From: Virgibacillus ihumii
Lineage (GTDB): Bacteria; Bacillota; Bacilli; Bacillales; Amphibacillaceae
Reading direction: 5' to 3'
Assembly: GCF_902726655.1 (NCBI RefSeq)
Contig: NZ_CACVAN010000001.1
Span: 1,612,001-1,676,000, forward strand
Length of the DNA: 64,000 nucleotides
The position numbers were made by a program, and so were the translations under genes. This document shows positions 34,807-43,019 of the stretch, piece after piece. The first letter of the stretch is position 1, and every line of letters begins with the position of its first letter. The notes below the pieces were generated by a model that worked only from the letters and a program-made list of their open reading frames with translations, was not told the DNA's origin and searched no databases.

Positions 34807-36222
34807 TTATGCGATTCGATCGATCTCCTTTTTCATATGTTCATTTGCATAATCTTTTCCATATTTCGCAACGGAGTACTTATACAAAATCAGCCCCAAT
34901 ACTGCCCATAATCCAATGATCAGCCATTCGTACGGCCAGGCAAGTGCTGATGGCATCCCAGGCATATAAAGTATGGCTATTCCAATTGTCATGATAATGG
35001 CGATCCAGCCGATTGAGGTTCCACCCGGAAGTTTGAAAGGACGTTTCATCTCAGGTGCTTTTTTCCGTAAGATAACAAATGAAACTGCTACCATCATCCA
35101 AGCAACCACAAGGCCAAGTCCGCCAGCGTTGACAAGCCAAACAAGTGCAGGACGCCCAAACAATGGAGCGATAACAGAGAAGAATCCAATCAGCAAAATT
35201 GCCTTATGCGGTGTTTTATATTTCGGATGAAGCTCACCCAGACTCTTTGGAAGCATTCCGGCATTTGCAAGTGCATAAATCGCCCTGCTTCCGCCAACAT
35301 AGAAGCCGATCCAGCTTGTTAAAATACCACCGATTCCACCAAGCACCAGAATGTTCCCCATCAGTCGGCTGTCCCCAAAGGCCTGAGCCATGGCATCTGC
35401 CGTTACCAGGTTGGACTCGGCCAGTTCAGCAGGGTTCATAATACGTGAAACACCGAAAATAACCGCGACATACCAAACAATTGCCAGAATAACGGAAAAA
35501 ATGAGTAACTGCCCGATCCGCTTTTGTTTCAGGTTGATTTCCTCGGCAGCCTGCGGAATAACATCAAACCCTACAAACATAAATGGTGTCATAATGATTA
35601 CAGTCAAAAGTCCGGCTATTCCTTCTTCAAACAGTGGCTGCATATTCTGCGCATTACCACTGGCAGTGCTTCCGGTAATCAGGAGCAGCCCGGCAATCAG
35701 AATCAGCAATGTTAGAATAAAAGATATGGCAGTAGTCAGTTTTATTCCGCGATAATTAATCCAAGTTATTAGAATTGACCCGATGATGCCGACACCAGCC
35801 CAGGTGATGGTGACATCCCACCCGGCAATCGTATACAAATGCCCCATACTGTACCCGGGAATCAAGTAATCAAAAACGGTCGGGAGTGCCACTGCTTCAA
35901 ACGCCACTACCGATACATAACCCAGGATTATTGCCCACGTTGTAATAAATGAAGCAACTCTACCCATTGCTTTAAAACTGTAAACATGCTCTCCTCCCGC
36001 CAGCGGCAGCGCTGACGACAGTTCTGCATAGGTTAACCCGACGAACAATACAACGGTTCCACCAATTGCAAAGGCCAATATCGCACCAAGTGAACCCGCC
36101 TCAGTAATCCACAGGCCGGTTGTCACAACCCAGCCCCAGCCAATCATTGCTCCAAAAGCAAGTGCAAGCACATCTTTGTTCCCCAGAATTTTCAGCAGCT
36201 TTTGTTCATTTTCCAATTTCAT
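34807..36222 (-). CDS. APC-superfamily amino acid permease
   Basis: The 471-residue protein has about twelve membrane helices and the APC hallmark MIGWGWVVTTGLWITEAGSLGA in helix 1, plus PFMFVGFDVIPQAAEE in helix 6. It belongs to the amino acid-polyamine-organocation transporters. GGAGGAG precedes the ATG. Lying between a class III aminotransferase gene and the ectoine hydrolase gene, it may import ectoine, a breakdown product or a related amino acid, though the better-known ectoine importers are ABC, TRAP and BCCT types. A terminator follows the gene. Confidence 0.87.
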   Translation of the reverse strand: MKLENEQKLLKILGNKDVLALAFGAMIGWGWVVTTGLWITEAGSLGAILAFAIGGTVVLFVGLTYAELSSALPLAGGEHVYSFKAMGRVASFITTWAIILGYVSVVAFEAVALPTVFDYLIPGYSMGHLYTIAGWDVTITWAGVGIIGSILITWINYRGIKLTTAISFILTLLILIAGLLLITGSTASGNAQNMQPLFEEGIAGLLTVIIMTPFMFVGFDVIPQAAEEINLKQKRIGQLLIFSVILAIVWYVAVIFGVSRIMNPAELAESNLVTADAMAQAFGDSRLMGNILVLGGIGGILTSWIGFYVGGSRAIYALANAGMLPKSLGELHPKYKTPHKAILLIGFFSVIAPLFGRPALVWLVNAGGLGLVVAWMMVAVSFVILRKKAPEMKRPFKLPGGTSIGWIAIIMTIGIAILYMPGMPSALAWPYEWLIIGLWAVLGLILYKYSVAKYGKDYANEHMKKEIDRIA

Positions 36223-36289
36223 CTCCTCCTGTCGTTCGTATGAATGGATGTCTGTTTAAATTTTATGTTCTTGCATATTGATTTATTTA

Positions 36290-36349
36290 TAAGAAAAATT
36301 AGTTGTCACCAAGCTTTTAGGTGACGACCTTAGTTGCACTTATGCAGTT
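36290..36349 (-). repeat. Copy of a dispersed short intergenic element
   Basis: Its plus-strand blocks GTTGTCACCAAGC, TTAGGTGACGACCTTA and CACTTATGCAGTT match the copies at 9919-9978 and, in part, 1846-1892. GTCACC/GGTGAC form a hairpin followed on the minus strand by TAATTTTTCTT. It overlaps the last codons of the aminotransferase gene and lies 68 bp upstream of the permease start. Confidence 0.72.
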
Positions 36350-37689
36350 AAGAACTGCCCGAGCTCTTTCTGAACAGCCTCTATCGCATCATGCAGTTTT
36401 TCCACTAGTGTATTAACTTGTTCCTGATTGATGATAAGCGGCGGCGCAAAGCAAATGATGTCTGTATTGTCATATGTTACCGGTCGACAAATAACACCTC
36501 GCTTATGCAGTGCCTCGATTACCTTTGGCGCTACTTTTAAATCGGTAGTGAAGCGTTCATTTGTTGCCGGATCACGTACGAGTTCTATTGCACCAAGCAG
36601 TCCCTTTGTACGAACATCGCCAACAATATCGAGCGCTCCTTTCATAGCCCGGAAGCCGAGCAGTATAGCTTCACCCATTTTCCGTGAGTTTTCCACCAGC
36701 TTCTCCTGCTCCAGAATTTCAATATTTTTCAACGCTACGGCAGCTGCTGTCGGATGACCACTGTACGTAAATCCATGAAACAACGTCCCCTCCGATTTTT
36801 CTTTCAACACATCGTGAACTTGGTCAGAAACCATGACACCGCCAAGCGGCATGTAACCGCTCGTAACCCCTTTGGCAAATGTCAGCAGGTCAGGTTGAAC
36901 CCCCCAATTTTCCACTGCGAACATTTTCCCTGTTCGGCCAAATCCGGTAATAATTTCATCGGCAATGAACAAAATGCCATATTCATCGCAAACTTGCCGC
37001 ACTTTTTTCAAATAATCATCCGGCGGAATTAGAACACCGCCGGCCCCTTGCACAGGTTCAACTAAAAAAGCTGCAACCGTTTCAGGTCCCTCTTGTTCAA
37101 TCGTATTGCGTAAGGAAGCAATTGCTTTGTCAGTGTTGCAGCCATACGGTGTGTCCGCATGTGTAAAATCTGTCATCATGTGTCCGGCCATCTTCCAAAA
37201 CTGAGGAATTCCGGTTGCACTTGTAGATGCGGCAGCAACCCCATGGTAGCCGCGTTTTAATGCTATAATTTTCCGGCGTTCCGGCTGCTCCTGAATGTTC
37301 CAGTAATGCCTGACAAGTTTGATTGCCGAGTCGTTCGCTTCCGACCCACCCGAAGCAAAAAAGACTGCATTTAATTTTTCAGGTGAAATGGAAGCAATTT
37401 TTTCAGCCAATTTGATGGCAGGTTCATGACTGAATGTTGAGAACGCAGAACTGAAAGCCAGTTTTTTCATTTGCTTCGCGGCTGCATCAGTAAGCTCCTC
37501 CCGCCCATGTCCGATATTGACATTCCATAAGGAGGACATTGCATCGATGTATGCGTTTCCATTATTGTCATATAAATAAATGCCTCTGCCTTTTTCCATA
37601 ATCACTTTCGGTCCATTTTCCTGTTGCTGCTGAATCGATGAAGTTGGATGAATAAAATGCCGTTTATCCAGTTCTTTTAAATCTTCCAT
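36340..37689 (-). CDS. Class III omega-aminotransferase
   Basis: The 449-residue PLP enzyme has FFASGGSEANDSAIKLVRHY, the PLP-ring aspartate in LFIADEIITGFGRTG and the lysine in LLTFAKGVTSGYMPLGG. It resembles pyruvate-dependent omega-amino-acid aminotransferases (beta-alanine, putrescine or taurine type) more than the GabT-like protein at 29963. GGAGGGG precedes the ATG. Its last codons lie inside a dispersed repeat. It is the first gene before the permease and may provide a second transamination for diaminobutyrate or its hydroxy form. Donor and acceptor are not known. Confidence 0.85.
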   Translation of the reverse strand: MEDLKELDKRHFIHPTSSIQQQQENGPKVIMEKGRGIYLYDNNGNAYIDAMSSLWNVNIGHGREELTDAAAKQMKKLAFSSAFSTFSHEPAIKLAEKIASISPEKLNAVFFASGGSEANDSAIKLVRHYWNIQEQPERRKIIALKRGYHGVAAASTSATGIPQFWKMAGHMMTDFTHADTPYGCNTDKAIASLRNTIEQEGPETVAAFLVEPVQGAGGVLIPPDDYLKKVRQVCDEYGILFIADEIITGFGRTGKMFAVENWGVQPDLLTFAKGVTSGYMPLGGVMVSDQVHDVLKEKSEGTLFHGFTYSGHPTAAAVALKNIEILEQEKLVENSRKMGEAILLGFRAMKGALDIVGDVRTKGLLGAIELVRDPATNERFTTDLKVAPKVIEALHKRGVICRPVTYDNTDIICFAPPLIINQEQVNTLVEKLHDAIEAVQKELGQFLTA

Positions 37690-37901
37690 ACTTTAACCCC
37701 TCCTGTTGAATGTAATAAAAAAACCAGCAATATGAACAGACAAATTCCATTTTTGCCCCGCGCCCATATAACTGGTTTATACCCAAGCATTTGCCTTGTT
37801 TCGTCAACAAGGTCAATTGGATTTTGCAGTTACTATTATTAAATTATTTTAAATTTACCAAAATCAGAACGATTGGTCAACGACTTTTTCAGAATGTTTC
37901 C
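37690..37901 (-). other. Leader region with two hairpins before the aminotransferase gene
   Basis: Between the aldo/keto reductase stop and the aminotransferase start there is a perfect hairpin (CCTTGTT/AACAAGG, 37794-37812) and a longer imperfect one (AACCAG...CTGGTT, about 37725-37782) followed by TTTTTTT on the minus strand. The second looks like a terminator ending about 30 nt before the aminotransferase gene; it could end the upstream transcript or attenuate the downstream one. Confidence 0.5.
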
Positions 37902-38726
37902 TTAAAAATCATCCGGGTTTGAACCGCTCCGATCATTGAGATTTAATTCGCTTATGCGTAACATTTCCTCGCCAGTCAGGGAAAAATCGAAAATATCCGC
38001 GTTTTCGTTTATACGGTGTTCATGAATCGATTTTGGAATAGTCACCACATCATTCTGCACATCCCATCTTAGTATTACCTGTGCAGCCGACTTTTGATAT
38101 TTTTGGGCAATTTCCGTTATCACCGGTTCATTCAGGAGACGACCCCGTTTCAATGGCGACCATGCTTCCAGTTGGATGTTTTCCCGGGTACAGAAATCTT
38201 TTAATTTCTCCTGGGTGAGATGCGGATGGTATTCCACCTGATCGATGACAGGCGTGACACTACTATTTTCTATTAAACTCTTCAGATGATGGACATGAAA
38301 ATTACTGACACCAATTGCGCGGACTTGACCATCCTGATAAAGCTTTTCGAGCGCTTTCCACGTTTCATGATACTTTCCGCTTACCGGCCAATGAATCAAA
38401 TACAAATCCAAATAGTCTAGTCCCAATTTTTCCAGACTTTGTTCAAATGCCTGTAATGTGCTGTCATAGCCCTGCTGGTCATTCCAGACCTTCGATGTTA
38501 TGAAAAGTTCTTCCCGGGATACACCCGATTCACGGATCCCCTGTCCAACCCCACGCTCATTATCATAAAACGAAGCCGTATCAATACTCCGGTACCCATG
38601 TTTAATCGCTGTTTTTACCGAATGGACGACAGTATCGCCATCTTCCACCTTGTAAACACCAAGTCCAAAGCCCGGCATTTTTACGCCATTATTCAATATA
38701 ACTGTATCCTGCAAATTATTGATCAA
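37902..38726 (-). CDS. Aldo/keto reductase (YvgN/2,5-diketogluconate reductase type)
   Basis: The 274-residue NADPH-dependent reductase has GYRSIDTASFYDNERGVGQGI with catalytic Asp and Tyr, the lysine in ITSKVWNDQQGYDS and the histidine in LYLIHWPVSG, plus IPKSIHEHRINEN for cofactor binding. It would reduce small aldehydes such as methylglyoxal. The best start is a TTG eight bases after AGGAGG; it gives the usual length, while the in-frame ATG 49 codons upstream adds sequence foreign to the family. It is a single gene. Confidence 0.88.
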   Translation of the reverse strand: MINNLQDTVILNNGVKMPGFGLGVYKVEDGDTVVHSVKTAIKHGYRSIDTASFYDNERGVGQGIRESGVSREELFITSKVWNDQQGYDSTLQAFEQSLEKLGLDYLDLYLIHWPVSGKYHETWKALEKLYQDGQVRAIGVSNFHVHHLKSLIENSSVTPVIDQVEYHPHLTQEKLKDFCTRENIQLEAWSPLKRGRLLNEPVITEIAQKYQKSAAQVILRWDVQNDVVTIPKSIHEHRINENADIFDFSLTGEEMLRISELNLNDRSGSNPDDF

Positions 38727-38925
38727 AAATACTACCTCCTGTTTAGATGCCTGTTTTTCGACAGGTAAGACATCACTCGAATTTTGTCGAAAAAATATAT
38801 CTGACACATTATAATTATCGTATACCAAACTTGGGGATTGTCTCAACTCACTGGAAAAAATTTTTCTAAGCATGCCCCTTGATGAAACTTCTAAAAAAGC
38901 GTATTATTTTCTATGGAGCTTTTAC

Positions 38926-39001
38926 GCTGGTGTAGCACAGTTGGCAGTGCGCTTCACTCGTAATGAAGAGGTCGGAGGTTCGAATCCTCTCACCAGCACC
39001 A
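38926..39001 (+). tRNA. tRNA-Thr (anticodon CGT)
   Basis: The cloverleaf is complete: acceptor arms GCTGGTG/CACCAGC, D-arm GCAC...GTGC, anticodon stem CTTCA/TGAAG around loop CTCGTAA, and T-arm GGAGG-TTCGAAT-CCTCT. The CCA end is encoded. Anticodon CGT reads ACG. Confidence 0.95.
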
Positions 39002-39010
39002 CCCATACAT

Positions 39011-39100
39011 GGAGGAATACCCAAGTCCGGCTGAAGGGGACGCACTCGAAATGCGTTAGGGCGTGTAAGCGTCGCGTGGGTTCGAATCCCACTTCCTCCT
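39011..39100 (+). tRNA. tRNA-Ser (anticodon CGA)
   Basis: A class II tRNA with acceptor arms GGAGGAA/TTCCTCC, anticodon stem ACGCA/TGCGT around loop CTCGAAA, a long variable arm, and T-arm GTGGG-TTCGAAT-CCCAC. Anticodon CGA reads UCG. The acceptor stem is followed directly by TTTTT, so CCA is not encoded and the discriminator position reads T rather than the usual G of serine tRNAs. Confidence 0.92.
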
Positions 39101-39107
39101 TTTTAAA

Positions 39108-39345
39108 ACAATGAGGCTGGGACAAATCAAAAAGTGTAGTTCAAAAAACGAACAATTCTAGAGACTAGCGGAGGAAATATACGTAGACTCCTGCGGGAGG
39201 ACAGGCCTAGATGAGACCCCGAAGTGCGTAAGCACGAGGAGGGCTCAACAGCCGCCCGCGGAAAGCGAAGTATATTTCCGGAGCGGCTGAGCCCACCATT
39301 TAATTCGTTTTTTCTTTTGTTAAATCACTTTTTGTCCTAGCCTCT
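39108..39345. repeat. Large dispersed intergenic repeat with imperfect terminal inverted repeats
   Basis: The element begins AATGAGGCTGGGACAAA and ends TTTTTGTCCTAGCCTCTTT, which pair imperfectly. The core carries CTCCTGCGGGAGGAC, GATGAGACCCCGAAGTGCG, CGAGGAGGGCTCA and CCGCCCGCGGAAAGCGAAGT, blocks I recognise from intergenic repeats common in Bacillaceae genomes. No ORF is present. It fills the gap between tRNA-Ser and the esterase gene and may fold into a long RNA structure. Confidence 0.75.
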
Positions 39346-40110
39346 TTATTTTGTTCGCAGCCGATGCACAAACGCGGCACATTTTTCCGCAATCAGTTCT
39401 TTATCATTGTCCAGTGTCGCCACGTGATAACTGTTATCCAGCTTGACCAGTTCACAGTCCTCAGACGAAATCGAGTCATAAATTTCCCGGGAATTTTCCG
39501 GCGGCACAACATGATCGGTTGTTGACGAAAAAACCAATGCCGGTGCCGTAATTTTTTCCAGGTTTCCGCGAACAATCATCGACAGTGCAATTATTTCCTT
39601 CATTGATTTCACCGGTGTCTGATCATATGCGAGCTCTTCAATGCCTTCTTTTTTAATATCGGAACCAATTCCCTCAACAAACTGTGTATCTGTATCTTTA
39701 AGTGATTCATAGGATTCAATCAGTTCAGGCATATGGACCGCTGCATTAATCGGCATGATTCCTTTAATCCTGCCAGCGTTGGCATGCTCAGCTACATACA
39801 GTGTCAGCGTGCCACCCATGGAAAGTCCGGTCACAAAAATTTGGTCACATGTTTTGTTCAGCACTTCCAGCCCTTCACCAACCGATTTGATCCATTCCCG
39901 ATAGCCCGACTGCTCCATATCTTCCGGCGCCGTTCCATGACCTTTAAGACGTGGTCCATACACGGTAAAACCTTCTTCAGCCAGTTTTTCACCAAGAAAG
40001 CGCATGCTTTGGGTGGAACCGGTAAAGCCGTGAATCACAAGCACTCCGACATTGTTTCCCTGAAAATAAAAATCTTCTGCTCCCTCCATGACCTTAAACG
40101 AATCAGACAT
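39346..40110 (-). CDS. Alpha/beta hydrolase, carboxylesterase (Est30-like)
   Basis: The 254-residue protein has the oxyanion loop VLVIHGFTGSTQS, nucleophile elbow FVTGLSMGGTL, catalytic aspartate near FSSTTDHVVPPEN and histidine in SYHVATLDND. It resembles the monoacylglycerol lipase/carboxylesterase Est30 of Geobacillus. There is no signal peptide, so it is cytosolic. GGAGG precedes the ATG. It is a single gene, with a dispersed-repeat fragment just upstream. Confidence 0.9.
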   Translation of the reverse strand: MSDSFKVMEGAEDFYFQGNNVGVLVIHGFTGSTQSMRFLGEKLAEEGFTVYGPRLKGHGTAPEDMEQSGYREWIKSVGEGLEVLNKTCDQIFVTGLSMGGTLTLYVAEHANAGRIKGIMPINAAVHMPELIESYESLKDTDTQFVEGIGSDIKKEGIEELAYDQTPVKSMKEIIALSMIVRGNLEKITAPALVFSSTTDHVVPPENSREIYDSISSEDCELVKLDNSYHVATLDNDKELIAEKCAAFVHRLRTK

Positions 40111-40136
40111 GCTAATCCTCCATTCCTCTTAACTTT

Positions 40137-40180
40137 TTAGAAAACTTGGCGACTTTATGGCGAATTTATAGTTGCATCAA
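40137..40180 (-). repeat. Possible partial copy of the dispersed short element
   Basis: The plus strand reads TTAGAAAACTTGGCGACTTT and then ATAGTTGCATCA, matching the left block and the TAGTTGCA block of the copies at 9919 and 36290, with the central hairpin changed. It lies 27 bp upstream of the esterase start. Confidence 0.4.
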
Positions 40181-40324
40181 TCATATCGTCCATAAATTAT
40201 TAATCTGATAAAAATATTCTATCATATCCGCATTATTCATGCCGGGTACAACAACTTTTCTTTTTGCCCAGGTAAATTAATTATCTGATATAATAATTGA
40301 AAAACACCATAAATGGGAGGAGAA

Positions 40325-41095
40325 ATGATGGTTAATACAACGAAACTGGCTGAAACCCTATTCGATGCCTGCAATAATCAACAGCCGCTTTCCAAAGAGA
40401 ATATTCCAGCTGACATCAGCACAGCAGATGCATATGAAGTACAGCACCGGTTGACCGAAATGAAAATTTTACAGAACGAGGACAAGCTGGCCGGCTATAA
40501 AATCAGCTTAACCAGTGAGGAAACCCAGCGATTATTCAATGCCACCACACCACTATACGGTGCGTTGACAGATTCCAACATTTCAAAAGGAACCATTAAA
40601 CTGGAAAATATGCTGTCACCGCTCCTTGAGATCGAGCTGATGTTTATCGCAAATGATGAGCTGTCAACAGCTGACAGCTATCATTCTATCTTACAAAAAA
40701 CGAGTATCGCACCAGGCTTGGAAATTCCCGATTCCCGTTTTACCGACTGGTTTCCGAAAACAAGTATGGGACAGGTTATTGCTGACAGCGCAGTTGCCGG
40801 GAAGATTATTGCCGGTGAACCGGTGAATGGTCTGACGTACGAACAGCTTGGCAGCATCAACGCCAAACTGACCCTTCATGACGAACTGCTTGTTGAAGGA
40901 CAAGCAACAGAAGTACTGGGCAATCCTGTTCATGCAGTGGAATGGCTGGTCAAGAAGCTGGCTGAAAACGGCCGCACAATTGAAAAAGGAATGATTATTT
41001 CTGCCGGTACCTTTATTCTGCCCAAAAAACTGCAAAAGGGTATGTATCAGGTTAAGTTTGATAAGATAGGAGAAGCAAGCTTGAATGTCATTTAA
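40325..41095 (+). CDS. 2-keto-4-pentenoate hydratase/decarboxylase family protein (MhpD-like)
   Basis: The 256-residue protein belongs to the MhpD/DmpE/DmpH branch of the fumarylacetoacetate hydrolase superfamily (AGYKISLTSEETQRLF; LEIELMFIANDELS; GLEIPDSRFTDW; HAVEWLVKKLAENG). Members hydrate 2-hydroxypentadienoate or decarboxylate 4-oxalocrotonate in aromatic meta-cleavage. No other aromatic catabolic gene is present, so the actual substrate is open. GGGAGG fixes the start at one of two adjacent ATG codons. A terminator follows, so the gene is probably monocistronic. Confidence 0.82.
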   Translation: MMVNTTKLAETLFDACNNQQPLSKENIPADISTADAYEVQHRLTEMKILQNEDKLAGYKISLTSEETQRLFNATTPLYGALTDSNISKGTIKLENMLSPLLEIELMFIANDELSTADSYHSILQKTSIAPGLEIPDSRFTDWFPKTSMGQVIADSAVAGKIIAGEPVNGLTYEQLGSINAKLTLHDELLVEGQATEVLGNPVHAVEWLVKKLAENGRTIEKGMIISAGTFILPKKLQKGMYQVKFDKIGEASLNVI

Positions 41096-41100
41096 CCACA

Positions 41101-41134
41101 TGTGTTCACAGAAGTATCTGTGGACACACTTTTT
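41101..41134 (+). terminator. Intrinsic terminator after the hydratase gene
   Basis: TGTGTTCACAG pairs with CTGTGGACACA and is followed by CTTTTT, starting 5 bp past the stop codon. Confidence 0.8.
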
Positions 41135-41191
41135 CATTTTTGTCAGCATAATTCAAGGACGTGCTGACATCTTTTGGATAGGCAGAAGCAC

Positions 41192-41206
41192 AATTTTCAA
41201 TTAATT
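41192..41206 (+). promoter_or_regulatory. CodY-box-like site before ilvE
   Basis: AATTTTCAATTAATT differs from the CodY consensus AATTTTCWGAAAATT at three positions. It is 87 bp upstream of the ilvE start. Branched-chain aminotransferase genes are CodY targets in Bacillus. Confidence 0.4.
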
Positions 41207-41292
41207 TGAAACTTTTGATGTTTATCTATTGCATTAAGTGGAAATATGAATTATCATTGTTATTAAATTTTTACACCAAGGGGGCTAACAAC

Positions 41293-42390
41293 ATGGAAGA
41301 TCGGTCCATTCAAGTCAATCTTTGCACATCACGAAAAGAAAAACCGAAATCAGATGAATTGCAGTTTGGAAGGACATTTACCGACCATATGTTTATCATG
41401 GATTATTCAGAGCCGAAAGGGTGGCACGCTCCGCGTATTGTACCATATCAAAAACTGGAAATTGATCCGTCGGCCATGGTATTCCATTACGGTCAATCCG
41501 TGTTTGAAGGATTAAAAGCTTATAAGACATCGGAAGGCGAACCACAGCTGTTCCGCCCTGAAAAAAACCTGGAGCGTATCAATCACTCCAATGACAGGCT
41601 TTGCATTCCCCGAATTGATGAGGAATTTGCCTTAAGTGCAATCCAGCAGCTAGTTGGACTGGAAAAGGATTGGGTTCCTGAAGCAAAAGGCACATCATTG
41701 TATATTCGCCCATTCATTATTTCCACCGAGCCATATATCGGTGTAGCACCATCACGACATTATAAATTTATTATCATTCTTTCACCAGTGGGTCAATATT
41801 ACAAAGAAGGAATCAATCCAGTTAAAATTGCTGTGGAAAATCACTACGTCCGCACGGTTAAAGGCGGCACCGGAGAGGCGAAAACCGGCGGAAACTACGC
41901 AGCCAGTCTGAAGGCGCAGGAACTTGTTGCAGACAGCGGATTTGCTCAGGTTTTATGGCTGGATGGCGTTGAAAAGAAATATATCGAAGAAGTCGGCAGC
42001 ATGAATGTATTTTTCAAGATTGACGGTGAAATCGTTACCCCTGCATTGAACGGAAGCATTCTAGAAGGCGTAACACGAAACTCGGTAATCGCTCTGTTAA
42101 ACCATTGGAATATCCCGGTTAATGAACGGCGGATTTCCATGGAAGAACTGCGTCAGGCACATGAAGACGGAGTACTTGAAGAAGCATTCGGATCCGGAAC
42201 AGCTGCTGTCATCTCCCCTATCGGCCAGTTGACCTGGGAAGGCGAAGATATGCAGGTGAATAACTTTGAAACCGGACCGGTAGCCAAAAAACTGTACGAC
42301 ACACTCACCGGTATTCAATACGGAAGAGTTGAAGATCCATTTAACTGGGGTGTTCCCATCAAATCCCAAGTCTATTCTAAAGCACAATGA
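41293..42390 (+). CDS. ilvE: Branched-chain amino acid aminotransferase
   Basis: The 365-residue fold-type IV PLP enzyme performs the last step of leucine, isoleucine and valine synthesis. Visible motifs are VFHYGQSVFEGLKAY, LYIRPFIIST, GEAKTGGNYAASLKAQ and the branched-chain-specific EEVGSMNVFFK and GVTRNSVIALL. The ATG follows AAGGGGG; a longer in-frame extension has no ribosome binding site. It is a single gene between two terminators, 8 kb from the ilv-leu operon, with a CodY-like box upstream. Confidence 0.95.
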   Translation: MEDRSIQVNLCTSRKEKPKSDELQFGRTFTDHMFIMDYSEPKGWHAPRIVPYQKLEIDPSAMVFHYGQSVFEGLKAYKTSEGEPQLFRPEKNLERINHSNDRLCIPRIDEEFALSAIQQLVGLEKDWVPEAKGTSLYIRPFIISTEPYIGVAPSRHYKFIIILSPVGQYYKEGINPVKIAVENHYVRTVKGGTGEAKTGGNYAASLKAQELVADSGFAQVLWLDGVEKKYIEEVGSMNVFFKIDGEIVTPALNGSILEGVTRNSVIALLNHWNIPVNERRISMEELRQAHEDGVLEEAFGSGTAAVISPIGQLTWEGEDMQVNNFETGPVAKKLYDTLTGIQYGRVEDPFNWGVPIKSQVYSKAQ

Positions 42391-42395
42391 GGAAA

Positions 42396-42428
42396 ACTCC
42401 CGGCCGCAAATTGTACCGGGAGTTTTTC
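42396..42428 (+). terminator. Intrinsic terminator of ilvE
   Basis: ACTCCCGG pairs with CCGGGAGT over a 12-base loop and is followed by TTTTCAGTTTTTT. Confidence 0.85.
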
Positions 42429-42441
42429 AGTTTTTTAACTA

Positions 42442-42470
42442 TTAAAACGCTTTCAGCATTATGCTATAAT
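42442..42470 (+). promoter_or_regulatory. Promoter with overlapping cre-like site
   Basis: TTAAAACGCTTTCA (42442-42455) matches the cre consensus at all but one fixed position. Seventeen bases after its first hexamer stands a consensus -10, TATAAT (42465-42470). CcpA bound here would block the -35 region. Confidence 0.55.
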
Positions 42471-42496
42471 GATAGTAAGCAAAGGGGAGTTAGGAT

Positions 42497-43000
42497 ATGA
42501 GTGAGACAGAAGTACGTGTAGTCAATGAATTTGGGCAGGATGTCGCCCGCGATGGTCAGGAAATCGGAGAAGTTATTGTCAAAAGCCCAAGTGTTGTCAA
42601 CAGCAGTGAAAAAGCGGATCAAACCATTGTGAACGGCTGGCTCCACACCGGTGACAGAGGCACCATTGATGAACATGGCAGCATCCGTATTGTTAATAAA
42701 AAAGAATCGCCGGATACGGATAAGCATGCATCTACTGTTGAAGTGGAAGGCGTTTTTTACGAACATCCAGCCGTTCGGGAAGTAGCGGTTCTCGCCCGTC
42801 CGGATAAAAAACTCGGTGAAGTGCTGCATGCAATTGTCGTACTGCATGATGGTAAATCCGCATCCGAACAGGAACTGCTCGATTATGCAGAAGGTAAATT
42901 GGAACCAGCTAATTGTCCAAAAACAATCACAATAATGGACGAATTGCCAAAAACGCCAAGCGGCAAAATTCAAAAAATCCGGTTGCGTGAGTCTGTCTGA
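42497..43000 (+). CDS. Stand-alone C-terminal part of an AMP-forming acyl-CoA ligase
   Basis: The 167-residue protein covers only the last third of an adenylate-forming ligase: GEVIVKSPSVVN, NGWLHTGDRGTIDEHGSIRI, then the C-terminal domain VEVEGVFYEHPAVREVAV and the catalytic-lysine loop LPKTPSGKIQK. The hinge block that is normally DIIISGGENI is altered to a TDKHAST-type sequence. The adenylation half is absent and nothing upstream encodes it. Yet the gene has its own GGGGAG ribosome binding site, consensus -10, cre-like site and terminator. It may be a regulated truncated protein with a non-catalytic role, or a decaying relic. Confidence 0.72.
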   Translation: MSETEVRVVNEFGQDVARDGQEIGEVIVKSPSVVNSSEKADQTIVNGWLHTGDRGTIDEHGSIRIVNKKESPDTDKHASTVEVEGVFYEHPAVREVAVLARPDKKLGEVLHAIVVLHDGKSASEQELLDYAEGKLEPANCPKTITIMDELPKTPSGKIQKIRLRESV

Positions 43001-43019
43001 CAAATTGTTCATACTTAAT

